Program-made: the position numbers and the translations under genes
The notes under the pieces: model-generated
What the model saw: the letters and a program-made list of their open reading frames with translations, nothing else
Databases searched by the model: none
What the model was told of the DNA's origin: nothing
NCBI GenBank assembly: GCA_029449235.1
Contig: JANATG010000010.1
Coordinates: forward strand, 2,010,001 to 2,074,000
Length of the DNA stretch: 64,000 nucleotides
Reading direction: 5' to 3'
Origin: Linnemannia schmuckeri
Lineage: Eukaryota > Mortierellomycota > Mortierellomycetes > Mortierellales > Mortierellaceae
In this document: in pieces, positions 1-9,909 of the stretch
Numbering within the stretch: the first letter of the stretch is position 1
How the letters are laid out: each line of letters starts with the position of its first letter

Positions 1-160
1 CAGTCTCAGAGCAATGCTTTTTGCCCTTCCATTTGCATGGTCAGATGTTTAGCGCCAGAAATTTGCATGATGCCGAATGTCGGGGAACCTAATAAATAAT
101 GCGCTTGTGCAGACACACTTGCCGACATCTCTTTTCTCTCCTTCCCTTCCCTTTCTCACA

Positions 161-2307
161 ATGCTCTACATTCCAGCATTGATCCTTGCGTTTTTAATCA
201 CTATCTGTTACAAATACCGGTCCCATGCCCCTGGTGCTCACCCACGCCCGGACCTCAAGGAACCCAAGGGAGCTATTCCGCTGTTGGGCCACTTGCTGGT
301 GCTCGTCTCTTACCCCGGTGCCAAGCTGTACGATTTCTTTGAGAAGCAAAATAAGGAACTAGGACCTGTCTGGTCCATCTCGCTGCCGTTCTTTGGGAGA
401 TTGATTCAAGGTGATGAACCGAAGATCATCGAACATGTGCTCAAGACCAACTTTCCAAACTATATCAAAGGCGAAATGCTAACGGACCTTCTGGAGGACA
501 TAATTGGCAAAGGTAAGAACTTCAACATACTCCTTGCAAATGCGCCTTTTATTGCTTCTAATTTTTTTTTTTTATTGGAAGGATTTTTTCTGGCCGATGG
601 TGTAGAGTGGAGGGTTCTTCGTAAGTTGATCGTCCAGATCTTTAACATCAAAGCGTTTCGCGAATATACAAGCGACGTTTTCGTGATACAGGGCAAGAAA
701 GTAATCGATTATCTTGGCAAGGCTGCAGATGAGGGCTTTATTGTTGACATCCACGGTCTTATGCATCTTTACACCTTGGATAGCTTTTCGGTGTAAGTTT
801 TGCTTGGTCAATGCTGCCATAGTGCCTGATCACTCACACAACTGTTTGTACTATCGTGAAGCCCATACTGACAATTCTATGTGTCATCAAACAGCGTCAT
901 GTGTGGACAAAGCTTTGGTTGCTTGAACAATGTTGCGCAAAAGCCTCCTCTGGCAGCCGCTATCGACCGCTTACTTGCAGCTGCCGCCAGTCGTATGCTG
1001 GATCCTACACAGAGAATCCGTGAGCGCCTTACGGGTGCTAGCAAAACCATAGCCGAGGATAGAGCATTGATCAAGCAGTTCTTCCGGGATGTCATTGAAA
1101 GGCGAAGGAAGGAAGGGTACCATGCGGAGAAAAGAGATTTATTGCAGTTATTTATTGAATGGAAGGATGAAAACGGAATATCGCTCCCGGATAATGTTAT
1201 ATTGGATAATATGTTCCAGATCACGGTATGTGAATTTATATTGGATACTATGTTCCAGATCATGGCAAGTGTGAAGTGGATCCTAAGACAAGACAGGTGC
1301 AGTACACTGACCAGAAACTCGCAACTTATGATACACTTACTAGATCGGTGGATACGACACCACTGCTCAAGGCCTCTCATGGATGTACTATCTCATCTTC
1401 CGTGATGGCGCTGACAAGAACATTGCGAAGGAACTGATACAGGAAGTCGATGAGGTTCTCCAAGGCGTTGATCCAACTTATACGACCCATAGGCAGCAAA
1501 AATTTTCCGAAGCTTGGTAGGTGAATATTAATTTGTTACGACTTCCTTGCAGTGCACATGTCATATAATACTTCATTACCTTTTTCCCCCTTTGTTCTGA
1601 TAGCTTTTACGAAGGTATGTCTGCTGATCGACGATGTCTCTTTTCTTCTTTTTTGCGCAACATTATAACACATCTTCACCTATTCAATTTTGATATATAT
1701 ATAGCCCTCCGAATGTTTCCCTCAGGTACAAAACTATATACTACGCACAAGTGGAAATCTGTGAAGCGTACTTATGTCTCATGCCGCATATTTGTCGCCA
1801 TTCTCACTCCATGATCATAGTTGCCAAAAATATAAGGCAGTGCGCTGGTGATGATGTACTGCCTGGAAACATAATAATCCATAAAGGCGACTGGTTTTCC
1901 TGGAGTTCGCTGATAATGGGCAGGAGCGAGCTCATCTGGGGTCCTGGTGAGTGAACAGGCTACAACTATCAGGTAGTCCCGGAACATACTGAGCTGATCT
2001 AACCACTATATACTCTTCGCATTCATATACTCTAGATGCTAACGAATATAAACCGTCTCGCTGGATGAATACCGAGAAGCCATCTCAGTACAAATTTCCT
2101 TCCTTTAATGCAGGCCCGCGGTCGTGCCCAGGACAGCAATTCTCAACTATCCAAGCAATGACAATTATCGGGATGATCTTTCAGTCCTTCGAGATGGAAC
2201 TTATTCACCCATCCAAGACCCCGGCCTACGGCATGTCAATGACTCTACCGATGGCTAATGGCCTTGCAGTGCGAATTCATCGTCGAGCCGTTTCGAGAGC
2301 TAATTGA
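161..2307 (+). CDS. Cytochrome P450 monooxygenase (CYP52/CYP86-like), 8 exons
   Basis: Haem-thiolate monooxygenase, probably ER-anchored. Exons: 161-512, 582-792, 895-1225, 1344-1516, 1604-1614, 1705-1725, 1821-1946, 2036-2307. They sum to 1497 nt (498 residues), the usual P450 length. I chose ATG 161 because it opens directly with a hydrophobic anchor (MLYIPALILAFLITICY) and follows a CT-rich leader; an in-frame ATG at 77 is possible. Visible motifs: I-helix GGYDTTAQ (exon 4), the ExxR motif EALR split over exons 5 and 6, PSRW, and the haem loop FNAGPRSCPG with the cysteine ligand near residue 439. The FNAGPR signature is typical of fatty-acid/alkane hydroxylase-like P450s (family knowledge); the substrate is inference. 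Two exons are tiny (11 and 21 nt). The exon 3 donor region is tandemly duplicated (see findings). Confidence 0.9.
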
Positions 2308-4112
2308 CTCTAGTCTGTACCTGGCAGTGCGACGAGATGAGTTGGACAAGGAAATGGGGATTAGAAGAAAAAAGGTGCAGCAAAAAGTGATACTGCGACA
2401 GAAAAATCATGCTGAATAAAAACTCATCGCTAGGGTTTGTATAAATTTTTGGTGTTCGTGTTTTGTAAAAATGGGAGCTCTGGGTAATATGTATTGATGG
2501 CGTTTGATTTGGTTACATGGATCTTATACGTGGAATCACTCTTTGCATGCTTCAGAGACGAAGTACATTCAACAATGGCAATTTGATATTGCCATTTATA
2601 AAAGTATTGTTTAGCTGAACCCTAGCGAGATTATCATGTCTTTCTACACTCAAATCGGCGTATGGAAGTGACAAAATTGTTAGTTCTGTTAAAGTCTATA
2701 GGGAATCAGCTAACATTGTGCTTTATGAGCTGTATAGTTGTCAATACACCTAACATAGATTCTAGGCTTCTTGGATATATTGATAGAGATGTGTTTTATC
2801 ACCTCGGCTTCAAAGATTTGTTTTAACAGCTGTTGCTTTTGTAGATCAAACAAGAAGTAAACAAACCTCATGTAGAGATGACTATTACCACAACCATCAC
2901 CAAAGATAGAGTCTATGTTTTTCTTTAACAACAGCGTTTCAGCAATTGCTTTCGTATCCAAAGAGCGCGAAAACGATAGACATGTAGTTTTTGATACTGC
3001 ACTTTTTCGTACAAGTATACAAAATTGCTTCAATGTCTGCGATCATGGCACATTTTTGCGAAATAAAAAGCAGCTGTCGATTTAATTCCCTCCTGCTTCG
3101 TTGCATCGTTAGAAAAGGCAATGGTGGCCAGTCCTACGAAATGTGTTCGCGCTAGCTAGCTCGTCTCGTTGCGAAATTGTATAATTTTTGTTGCAGACCA
3201 TAATATCCCTTTTGAACTCTAATGTCGCCACTCGCGTGCACCGAAACACCAAGATGAAATCTTTACGTTTTTATTTCAATCCAAAAACACTCTAGCCCGA
3301 AATGGGTGTTAAAAAGCAACGAATTCAGACCGCCACGGTACGCACATCAAATTCGCACTCTTCCCGATCGGTTGCGGGGAGGAGAGTATTTGCGCTCAGC
3401 CTTGATATGCAAGGGGGCTGGAGCGAGCATTACACCCATCTCATCGTCTTGTGAATCTCCTTCTTCATCGCCCTCCTGTCACGAGATAGGATCGAGTTAA
3501 GGCTTGTTCTTGTGACTTCGCTCACCTAGCAAGTATAAAAAGACTTGTACATAGCAAATTGATAGTTCTTCACTTGGTATCGCCAAAATATATGCCTTAG
3601 TCCTTTTCTCATACCCAGTTTCTAGTCCTTGTTTAAGGTTCTGTCTACCCGCTCTCTTCTACTTCTCGATCTGTTTTCTTGACACCTCCTCAATTTCTTC
3701 CTCCTTCTCCTCGACCCGTTCCTCCTCACCATCATCTTCATGATCATTGTCCCAATCCTTGGCTACTTCCTCTTCTTTTCCTCTTCTTCTTGCTCCGCTT
3801 GCTCTTCATCCAAACCCTCAATGTATGGGTCTTGATACCTTCAGGAAGAGCTTGACGGATGTTGTAGAGACGCCCAAGAGAAAGCCCGCTGCGAGAGTGT
3901 TGTCGTCAACTTGATGTTTCTTTTCTGTCTGATGGATGGCATGGTGCTGCAAAGAGAGCGTTGGATGATAATGACAATGATATGTGTGTGTATGCAAGAG
4001 CTATGTTCCTGAATGTGAGTTACAGGGCAACAGGTCGACTTATTCGATCCATACAATATGGGACGAAGTTGATTAAGGGTTTTTGGTGTAAACCCATTTT
4101 CTAATATTACTC
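2308..4112. other. Intergenic, no gene recognised
   Basis: Downstream of the P450. A 107-codon open frame on the minus strand (2710-3033) has no recognisable domain or splice context, so I do not call it. AT-rich sequence up to 3300, then a pyrimidine-rich stretch around 3600-3830. Confidence 0.5.
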
Positions 4113-4300
4113 AGGGAGAGGGTCGAAGGCCAGAGTTGTAGAACCACTGTTAAGTCCTCAATTGGTACGGGGGTAGTGATAATAGTGTCCTAAGGAACCA
4201 CACGAAACGATACACTGCAGCGCGCCAGTAAAACTCTTGTCAGTACTGCTCTCGTCCAAGAAGTGATGTGTAAAAGGACAAAGAGCAGATAAGAGGGCTG
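4113..4300 (+). repeat. Dispersed repeat, copy 1
   Basis: Begins with ctcagggagagggtcgaa and runs to gcagataagag. The same sequence returns at 8043-8236 and, as a partial copy, at 8271-8350. The shared core includes cctaaggaaccacacgaaac and ccaagaagtgatgtgtaaaa. Copy 2 carries about 20 extra bases after the tacggggg segment. No transposase-like coding. A T-arm-like gttcgatcc can be read on the minus strand of copy 2, but the flanking stem does not pair, so a tRNA-derived SINE is only a possibility. Confidence 0.75.
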
Positions 4301-5446
4301 GGCACACTACTAATACTATGTCTATAAAGAATATGGCTGCTAATCTAAGGTGTCGCCAGAACTGTCTAGCCACCATCTTATTTTGCAACAATATGCACGA
4401 AAAATTCACATTGACGTAGTCGAATATTTACTTGGTGTTTCATTACACGTGAGTGGTGAAACTGAGTTCAAAAGGGATAAAAGACTTCAGAATTGCTGCG
4501 GTGAAAGACAATACAGAGGGATATCGATAATGACCGTGGTACGGTACGCCAAAAGCGAGAGATGAGGCGAGAAGACGATCAAGGGTGTTCCGAAGAGGGG
4601 ACGCTGAAAATGCGCTGAAAGGGCGGAGAGGCATACAGACGGTTCAACGAACAAGCCGTGGAGAGCGAAAAGCTAAGAAAAGACACGGGGCTTCAAAAAG
4701 TCAAAGCCAGCTGAAAAGAGAAAGTCAAGGCCAGCTGAGAAAGAAAAAGGAAAAAGGAAGACAGCCCATCAGTTCTTATCCTCTTTTTCCCATCATATCA
4801 TTCTGATTCTTTATCGTCTGCATTCCATCTGCGAAGACTCCCAAGGTAGTAACTATTCTCATGTGCGTCCTTCCATTTTAGCATCCTTCTGTCGAGTGTA
4901 CCTTATCGGTCATATAATCCCTCCTATGCGCCGCCCCTTTTTTTCACCCTCTTTCTTGTACTCTCTCATTTTTCAAACCTTCTAGAACTGTGCCTAGCAT
5001 TCTACATGCCCATCTTTTTGCTATCATCTGTCACGAACTCTCACGAGATCGACATTCAGTTGTGGTTACGTCACCATTTTTGCCGTCATCTCGCGCATCT
5101 CTCGGATCTCGGAATGCGACCTCTTGCTTTTCTAATCTCGCCGCTCTCATCAACTTCACTCCCTTCATTTCCCTGTCCGACCAACATTTACTCTAACAAT
5201 CAATAAGTCCCAAGAGCAAACATTGCAGAGCGCTGGAGTATATCAAAACGCCCGTATTTTCTCATGGTCAGCCGTATGTTGCTTTTCCACGAACAACAAA
5301 ACCATCCTTATACGTTCTTATCAAAAAATACCACTCTCGACATACTACATGGCCAAATAATGAATGTCGTTTACCCGGAAATTTGGCAAAAGTTTTTTTT
5401 TTCTATTAAAAATTTCTCTTTCAAAAATTTACAATCCCAAAAAACG
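4301..5446. other. Intergenic, no gene recognised
   Basis: Purine-rich around 4560-4770, then pyrimidine-rich 4790-5210. Short open frames here are low-complexity by-products with no domain. It ends just past the 3' end of the minus-strand gene at 5447. Confidence 0.45.
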
Positions 5447-6739
5447 TCATTCACAGGCCTTCTGGAGCACGCTAGCAACCATCTCGGTCTGGCAGATGCA
5501 TCCGTGTTCTTGTTGGGTGGCAATCTGTCGGATGTTGTCAGTCTTTCCACGACCGCAGTCACAGCGAGCCTGGAATACCAACGGGTGCTCGAAGCAAGAG
5601 GCTAGGCTACTTGGGACAAGTGTGTGTATGCCGTTGTCGGCCTCATGCTGGCAAAAGCATGGAACGTCAATCAAACTGTAGTCGCCAGTCGTGTTCCACC
5701 GGTTCGATGCCATGGTGCCAGCGTAGTATCCGCAGATGACGATCTTGTGGCCATCTTCAATCCCGGACTGCAAAATATCCCTGATAGCCCGACGCGGGCA
5801 GATGCCACTAAGTCTCAGTACCTTGGCCGAATTTATAGTGTCTCCGCTAATCTCGTCGTCGTCCATGCAGATCGAGTCATGCGCGGCGCTGCTCAGGACC
5901 GCAAAGAACAATAGCTCCTCATACGTGTGCTTTCTCTTCGAGACGATTTCGTAAGCGCAGTGGTTTGTAATGGGGCCTCCATGATATGCTCGCCACGCAA
6001 GAAGGTCACTCGTGGGGAATTTTCGGTATACGCTGGAAGGGATGTTTTTCAGACCGACTATATCCCTACTCATAATGCCGTAGATGATCTTTTCCCATAG
6101 AAACTTGGTCTCTTCACGGAAGAGTGGGTCCTTTTGCACGGCATGTAGGGCGTACTTCCAAAACTCCGACAGGTCCGATTTGGCATCCGCTCTGTAAAAG
6201 AACCCCATCTCTATCCTACAGTAATTCAGCCACAAGCACGTTATCCAACTATGGAGCTCCTTCTTGTTAAGCGGATTTGAGAAGATAGCATACATGTACG
6301 TCGCATCCACCAAGTCTGACTGTGTTATTTCCTGAAAGGCGAGGCAATCATTCGGCAAAGGAATCTTAGTCTCGTCTGGTGTTTTCGCCTTTGTTCGGGC
6401 TCTGACTTGGGTGTCGATCACCCCGTTTCTGGCGATGTAGAAAGATATCCTCACCCAATCCTCAGCGCCCATATATGACAGGAATTCCTCAGGCTCAAAC
6501 TCTCCATCATATGCTGTCTGAGACGACATCACAGCCAGACACTCATCACAGGCCAGATCGACGACGTTTTTGTAGATGTGCTTATGCTTCGAACAGAATC
6601 TCATTTTAAGACAGCTTATATACTGGAGCACCGCGCCGATATCTTGAAATAGCATTGATCCCGATCGGTTTGAGTATTGAAGAAAATAAATGCACAAGGC
6701 AGCGGTTAGCACTTCTGGTAAGAGAAGCTGATTATTCAT
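5447..6739 (-). CDS. Unknown protein with degenerate class I terpene-synthase-like motifs
   Basis: Single open frame, 430 residues from ATG 6739; the frame stays open upstream to 6766 but without an ATG. I see no obvious domain at first reading. Residues 287-303 (HDSICMDDDEISGDTIN) follow the spacing of the terpene synthase NSE/DTE block: N/D-D-x2-S-x3-E, then G-D-x2-N. About 50 residues later W-N-T-T-G-D-Y resembles the terminal W...RY motif, and residues 243-262 resemble the conserved region upstream of NSE. The first metal motif (DDxxD) is not recognisable and NSE is altered (N to H, S to C), so any homologue is probably catalytically dead or highly diverged. The last 70 residues are Cys-rich and may include unspliced intron sequence. 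Fold assignment is inference. Confidence 0.6.
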   Translation of the reverse strand: MNNQLLLPEVLTAALCIYFLQYSNRSGSMLFQDIGAVLQYISCLKMRFCSKHKHIYKNVVDLACDECLAVMSSQTAYDGEFEPEEFLSYMGAEDWVRISFYIARNGVIDTQVRARTKAKTPDETKIPLPNDCLAFQEITQSDLVDATYMYAIFSNPLNKKELHSWITCLWLNYCRIEMGFFYRADAKSDLSEFWKYALHAVQKDPLFREETKFLWEKIIYGIMSRDIVGLKNIPSSVYRKFPTSDLLAWRAYHGGPITNHCAYEIVSKRKHTYEELLFFAVLSSAAHDSICMDDDEISGDTINSAKVLRLSGICPRRAIRDILQSGIEDGHKIVICGYYAGTMASNRWNTTGDYSLIDVPCFCQHEADNGIHTLVPSSLASCFEHPLVFQARCDCGRGKTDNIRQIATQQEHGCICQTEMVASVLQKACE

Positions 6740-7430
6740 GTTGTTGGTGTTCCAAACGGCGCTCAAACTTAAGGAGAGTCCTATATTCTTTAGAGGGACT
6801 TACACCTGTTGCTGAGGGGTGATTGTGGCTTGGTGATTTGAAGGGTCAATTAATACAATTTATAACAGAGTCGAGAACTTGGAAATCTGGAGAAATAGAG
6901 TCCTATGATTGAGTGATAAAATAAGAAAGGAACAAAGAGAGAGAAAAGGCGATTAGTTAGGTCAGTTATGGGCGCTTCATCAAAAGCCGAATCTTGTTGT
7001 TTCTAGGCATGTCACTATGGGTTTACTGAAGCACGGTGTTTTTACAGGCAAGGCACGCGATTCTGCTTCAGAAGTCGGATGATAACTGCCGCAGCAAAGT
7101 AAAACAAAATGACGATTCGTCCCTCGGCTTTAGACTAGTCTTTTTTTTTGGTCAAGGATATGAACACCTCAAAGAGGGGTGAAGAAGTGAGTAGGGGATA
7201 AGCTAAACAGAGAGTCCGTGAGGTAAAAGAATGAGGGTTAGTGAATGAGATGCTTTGTGACCGACTAAACTCAATTGGAACTGACGAGTTGATTGAGGAA
7301 TCGAAAAGGATGTCGAAAGAGGAATAGAGAAGTGGATTTTCTTTGATATTTGAGCAGGGCCAATAATATGTTGTTTGCAAAATAAGCAGTATATATATGT
7401 GCGCGTTTAAGGCAAAGGAGAGCTGAGGGG
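6740..7430. other. Upstream region of the 5447-6739 gene
   Basis: Minus-strand promoter/leader side of the terpene-synthase-like gene. A gtaagt donor-like sequence (minus strand, near 6800) followed by ccttaag suggests a possible intron in the 5' leader. Otherwise nothing recognised. Confidence 0.35.
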
Positions 7431-7431
7431 C

Positions 7432-7528
7432 ATGCCGTTCATGCAAAAAAAGAGATGGACATGCAGTTCATGCAAAAAAAGAAATGGACATGCAGTTCAT
7501 GCAAAAAAGGAGATGGACATGCAGTTCA
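7432..7528 (+). repeat. 29-bp tandem repeat, about 3.3 copies
   Basis: Unit close to catgcagttcatgcaaaaaa followed by agagatgga, with variation mainly in the A-run length and one g/a position. Ends in an A-rich copy (gcagttcaaaaaaaag). Non-coding. Confidence 0.85.
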
Positions 7529-7619
7529 AAAAAAAGTCTTTTAAGGAATGGAACTAGCACATCGGAGAGAAAGAGCTGACATCGAAGTGTTAAAGGTACC
7601 GTCGCCATGAACGCTTTGC

Positions 7620-8042
7620 CGTCACCAGCCAGGTCCCTCTTTTTTTTGTGTTTCCCTCCTTTTCTTGCTCCCCTGATCTTTTTGAGTCTCTCCTTTCTCA
7701 CTTTGTTCTTGCTTCTTCTGCTCTCGATCTTTTTACATGTCCCTGCCCTTAATCTTTTTTCATGCCTTGTCTTTTGCTATCCTTTGGTTTTTTTCATACA
7801 TTGTTTTATTATCCCTTTGTCCATTCTGCTTTCTCCCTCTTTTCTAACATTCCTTTCTGCCTTTGATCTTTCATATCCTTCCTGTCTCAGCTCCCTCTTG
7901 GTAGGTTTTGCACTCCTTCCTTTTTTAGCTTACGTCTAACCTTAATCTTTTTTCATGCCTGGGTTTTCCTCATCCCTTGATCTTTTTGTACCCCTGTTCT
8001 TGATCTTTTCGTGCCTTGCCACTTTTTTATCTCTTGATTGTT
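7620..8042 (+). repeat. Degenerate pyrimidine-rich interspersed motif (gatctttt / tgccctt)
   Basis: Irregular recurrence of gatcttttt, aatctttttt, tcatgcctt and tgccct at roughly 20-40 base spacing. A similar texture reappears at 16960-17640. It looks like an old tandem array worn down by mutation; no coding. Confidence 0.5.
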
Positions 8043-8236
8043 ACTCAGGGAGAGGATCGAACGCCAGAGTTGTAGGACCGCTGTTAAGTCCTCAATTGGT
8101 ACGGGGGGGAAAGGGGTTGATAGTAGGAAGTAGCGATAATAATGTCCTAAGGAACCACACGAAACGATACACTGCAGCGCGCCAGCAAAACTCTTGTCAG
8201 TACTGCTCTCGTCCAAGAAGTGATGTGTAAAAGGAC
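8043..8236 (+). repeat. Dispersed repeat, copy 2
   Basis: Near-full copy of the 4113-4300 repeat, starting ctcagggagaggatcgaa and ending gtaaaaggacc. It differs by point changes and by an insertion between the tacggggg segment and the agcgataataatgtccta segment. Confidence 0.8.
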
Positions 8237-8270
8237 CTTCTATTCATAGCATCAAAGAAGGGGTTTGTAC

Positions 8271-8350
8271 CTGCAGCGCGCCAGCAAAACTCTTGGCAGT
8301 ACTGCTCTCGCCCAAGAAGTGATGTGTAAAAGGACAAAGGGCAGATAAGA
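8271..8350 (+). repeat. Dispersed repeat, partial copy 3
   Basis: Carries only the right half of the family, from ctgcagcgcgccagcaaaac to gcagataaga, which then runs straight into the T-run that forms the poly(A) tail of the minus-strand LINE. Confidence 0.75.
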
Positions 8351-9480
8351 TTTTTTTTTTTTTTTTTAGATTCTTGTCTTTTTATTAGTGGTTTGTGTCC
8401 GTAGACTTAATATGACTATTTTGTGCAATAGTTTTGTGTGATGTTTTTGGAGATATCGTCCCAAGACTGGGTCTGATCATGCAAAAAGAGGGCGATGTTG
8501 GCTGTGTGGACCCCAATCAGGCAACATGCTAAGAGTTGAGGAGCGGAGATGTTGTACTCGGGTTTGATGGAGAACTCAGGAGGCGTGAAAGAGAGGAGCG
8601 AGTGTAAATCCTCGTCCGACCAGAGGGGCTTGTCGGTAAATTCCTTCAGCGTGGACTGCCATGCCAGATATTTGGCAGAGCACTGAAAGACGTAGTGGTT
8701 CTTGTCTGCTCTCTGCTCTCTACATCCCCGCATTTCGCACTTTGGGTCTTGATTCCAGCGGTGAGCACGAAGTGTGCCACATGGAAGAATGTCTCGCTTG
8801 CATCGCCACCATATTGTGCGGGCTCTGTGAGGAATCTTTGCACGCCAGAACTTGCGCCATTGGGATGCAGATCCCTCCTCAGAGCGGGACGTTGATACAG
8901 TGGGGGACGGGTCTGTCCCTGGTAGCGAGGAGGAGGATAGGAAGTGCCGTAGTTGTTTGGTGGTAGCAGAGCCAAAAGTCACAATGCTCTTGCCGGCTCC
9001 ATAGAGTACTATGGACAGTACTCGTTGTTGGATCCGGTCGCCTACCAGTCCCGCCGGCGAGTCCTGTATCACAGTGAGATAGGCCTGCGACATACTCCTG
9101 ATTTTTGATTGGACGAGTTGGGAGACCAGACTTTCCCGTTCCTGCTTCAGTTTGCTTGTCAGCTCAGGCTTATTAGTCACTCGGTACTTGTTGTTCTTGT
9201 CCATGGTCAACAAGAACAAATCACCGATTCGAGTTTTAAGTGGGGGTACGGTGTTATCAGCGGACGGAAACCACCATTCGACTGGGGAAGCCGCAAAGGT
9301 GGATGAATCTGGGGGACTGGCTTTGGTAATAGGTACCTTGAGGGAGGGCAGTTTGGTGGCTGCAACCACCATACGCTGGAGACTGGGGAGTCCGGCTAGC
9401 ATAGAGCGGTATGGGATATCTTCCGGTGCAACAACAAAGGCGAGGCGATGCGTCGAATTAGTCCGCCACTGAATGACCAA
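8351..9480 (-). mobile_element. 5'-truncated LINE (non-LTR retrotransposon), 3' end with poly(A) tail
   Basis: The minus-strand frame 8416-9480 (about 354 codons, no ATG at its upstream limit) is the C-terminal part of a LINE polyprotein. The region near residues 220-275 (PHRARTIWWRCKRDILPCG, a CxxxxC..H..C arrangement with NHYVFQCS) is the zinc-binding zf-RVT module that follows reverse transcriptase in fungal LINEs. The RT palm itself is missing, consistent with 5' truncation during target-primed insertion. After the stop a short 3' UTR of about 48 bases leads to 17 A (T 8351-8367 on +). It lies directly against a dispersed-repeat copy. No clear target-site duplication. A dead copy. Confidence 0.8.
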
Positions 9481-9558
9481 AAAATAAGAAAATCGACTGA
9501 ATTACTTCCCTAAATGCACTATTTTAAAACTCAAAAAACACAGTCACGCATATATGGC

Positions 9559-9748
9559 ATTACACTTAAAGTCAGAGGTCTGGTCTGTTGCTGTTTTTGG
9601 TTAGTTCCTTGTCAATTATGAGTATTTTGTTAAGCAAATCCTCTGTAGCTGACAAGGTCTAACCAAAAACAAACATCAGACCAGACCTCTGATTACACCT
9701 AATAAAAAGTCGCAAATCTCATTACACTTACGGTCATTACGCTTAAAA
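9559..9748 (+). repeat. Four spaced ATTACACTTA-like motifs
   Basis: Variants of attacactta occur near 9560, 9692 (attacaccta), 9721 and 9736 (attacgctta), on both sides of the MITE and ahead of the transposase gene. They could be transposase-binding or terminal-repeat remnants of the mariner element. I found no inverted counterpart downstream of the transposase. Confidence 0.5.
9573..9691. mobile_element. 119-bp foldback MITE
   Basis: Terminal inverted repeats of about 42 bases: the left end cagaggtctggtctg...tttttggttag...ccttgtca is matched in reverse complement on the right with only a few differences, leaving a loop of about 35 bases. No coding capacity. It sits about 220 bp upstream of a Tc1/mariner transposase; whether that enzyme mobilises it is unknown. 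Confidence 0.85.
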
Positions 9749-9909
9749 CTGTGCACTCGTTTAAAAGCTAGACTTGCCCGATCATAGGATCAAAAAGAAA
9801 GTCATTTTTTTGAAATTTTTTGTGTGCCTCTCCTCTGTTCATCACCTTTTTTACTCCATTCTTCCTTTCCTTTCTTTTTCTCCACTCTTTCTTTGCTCTC
9901 TTTTTTAAA

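Noticed and set aside
877..1405. Antisense and alternate-frame open frames over P450 exon 3
   Set aside because: Explained by the P450 exon and intron structure, which closes perfectly in phase.
2710..3033. 107-codon minus-strand open frame
   Set aside because: No domain, no leader, no splice context and no relation to neighbours; AT-rich region where such frames occur by chance.
8043..8110. tRNA-like T-arm (gttcgatcc on minus strand) in the dispersed repeat
   Set aside because: Flanking bases do not form the five-pair stem and no A-box sits at the right distance; not called as a tRNA or SINE promoter.
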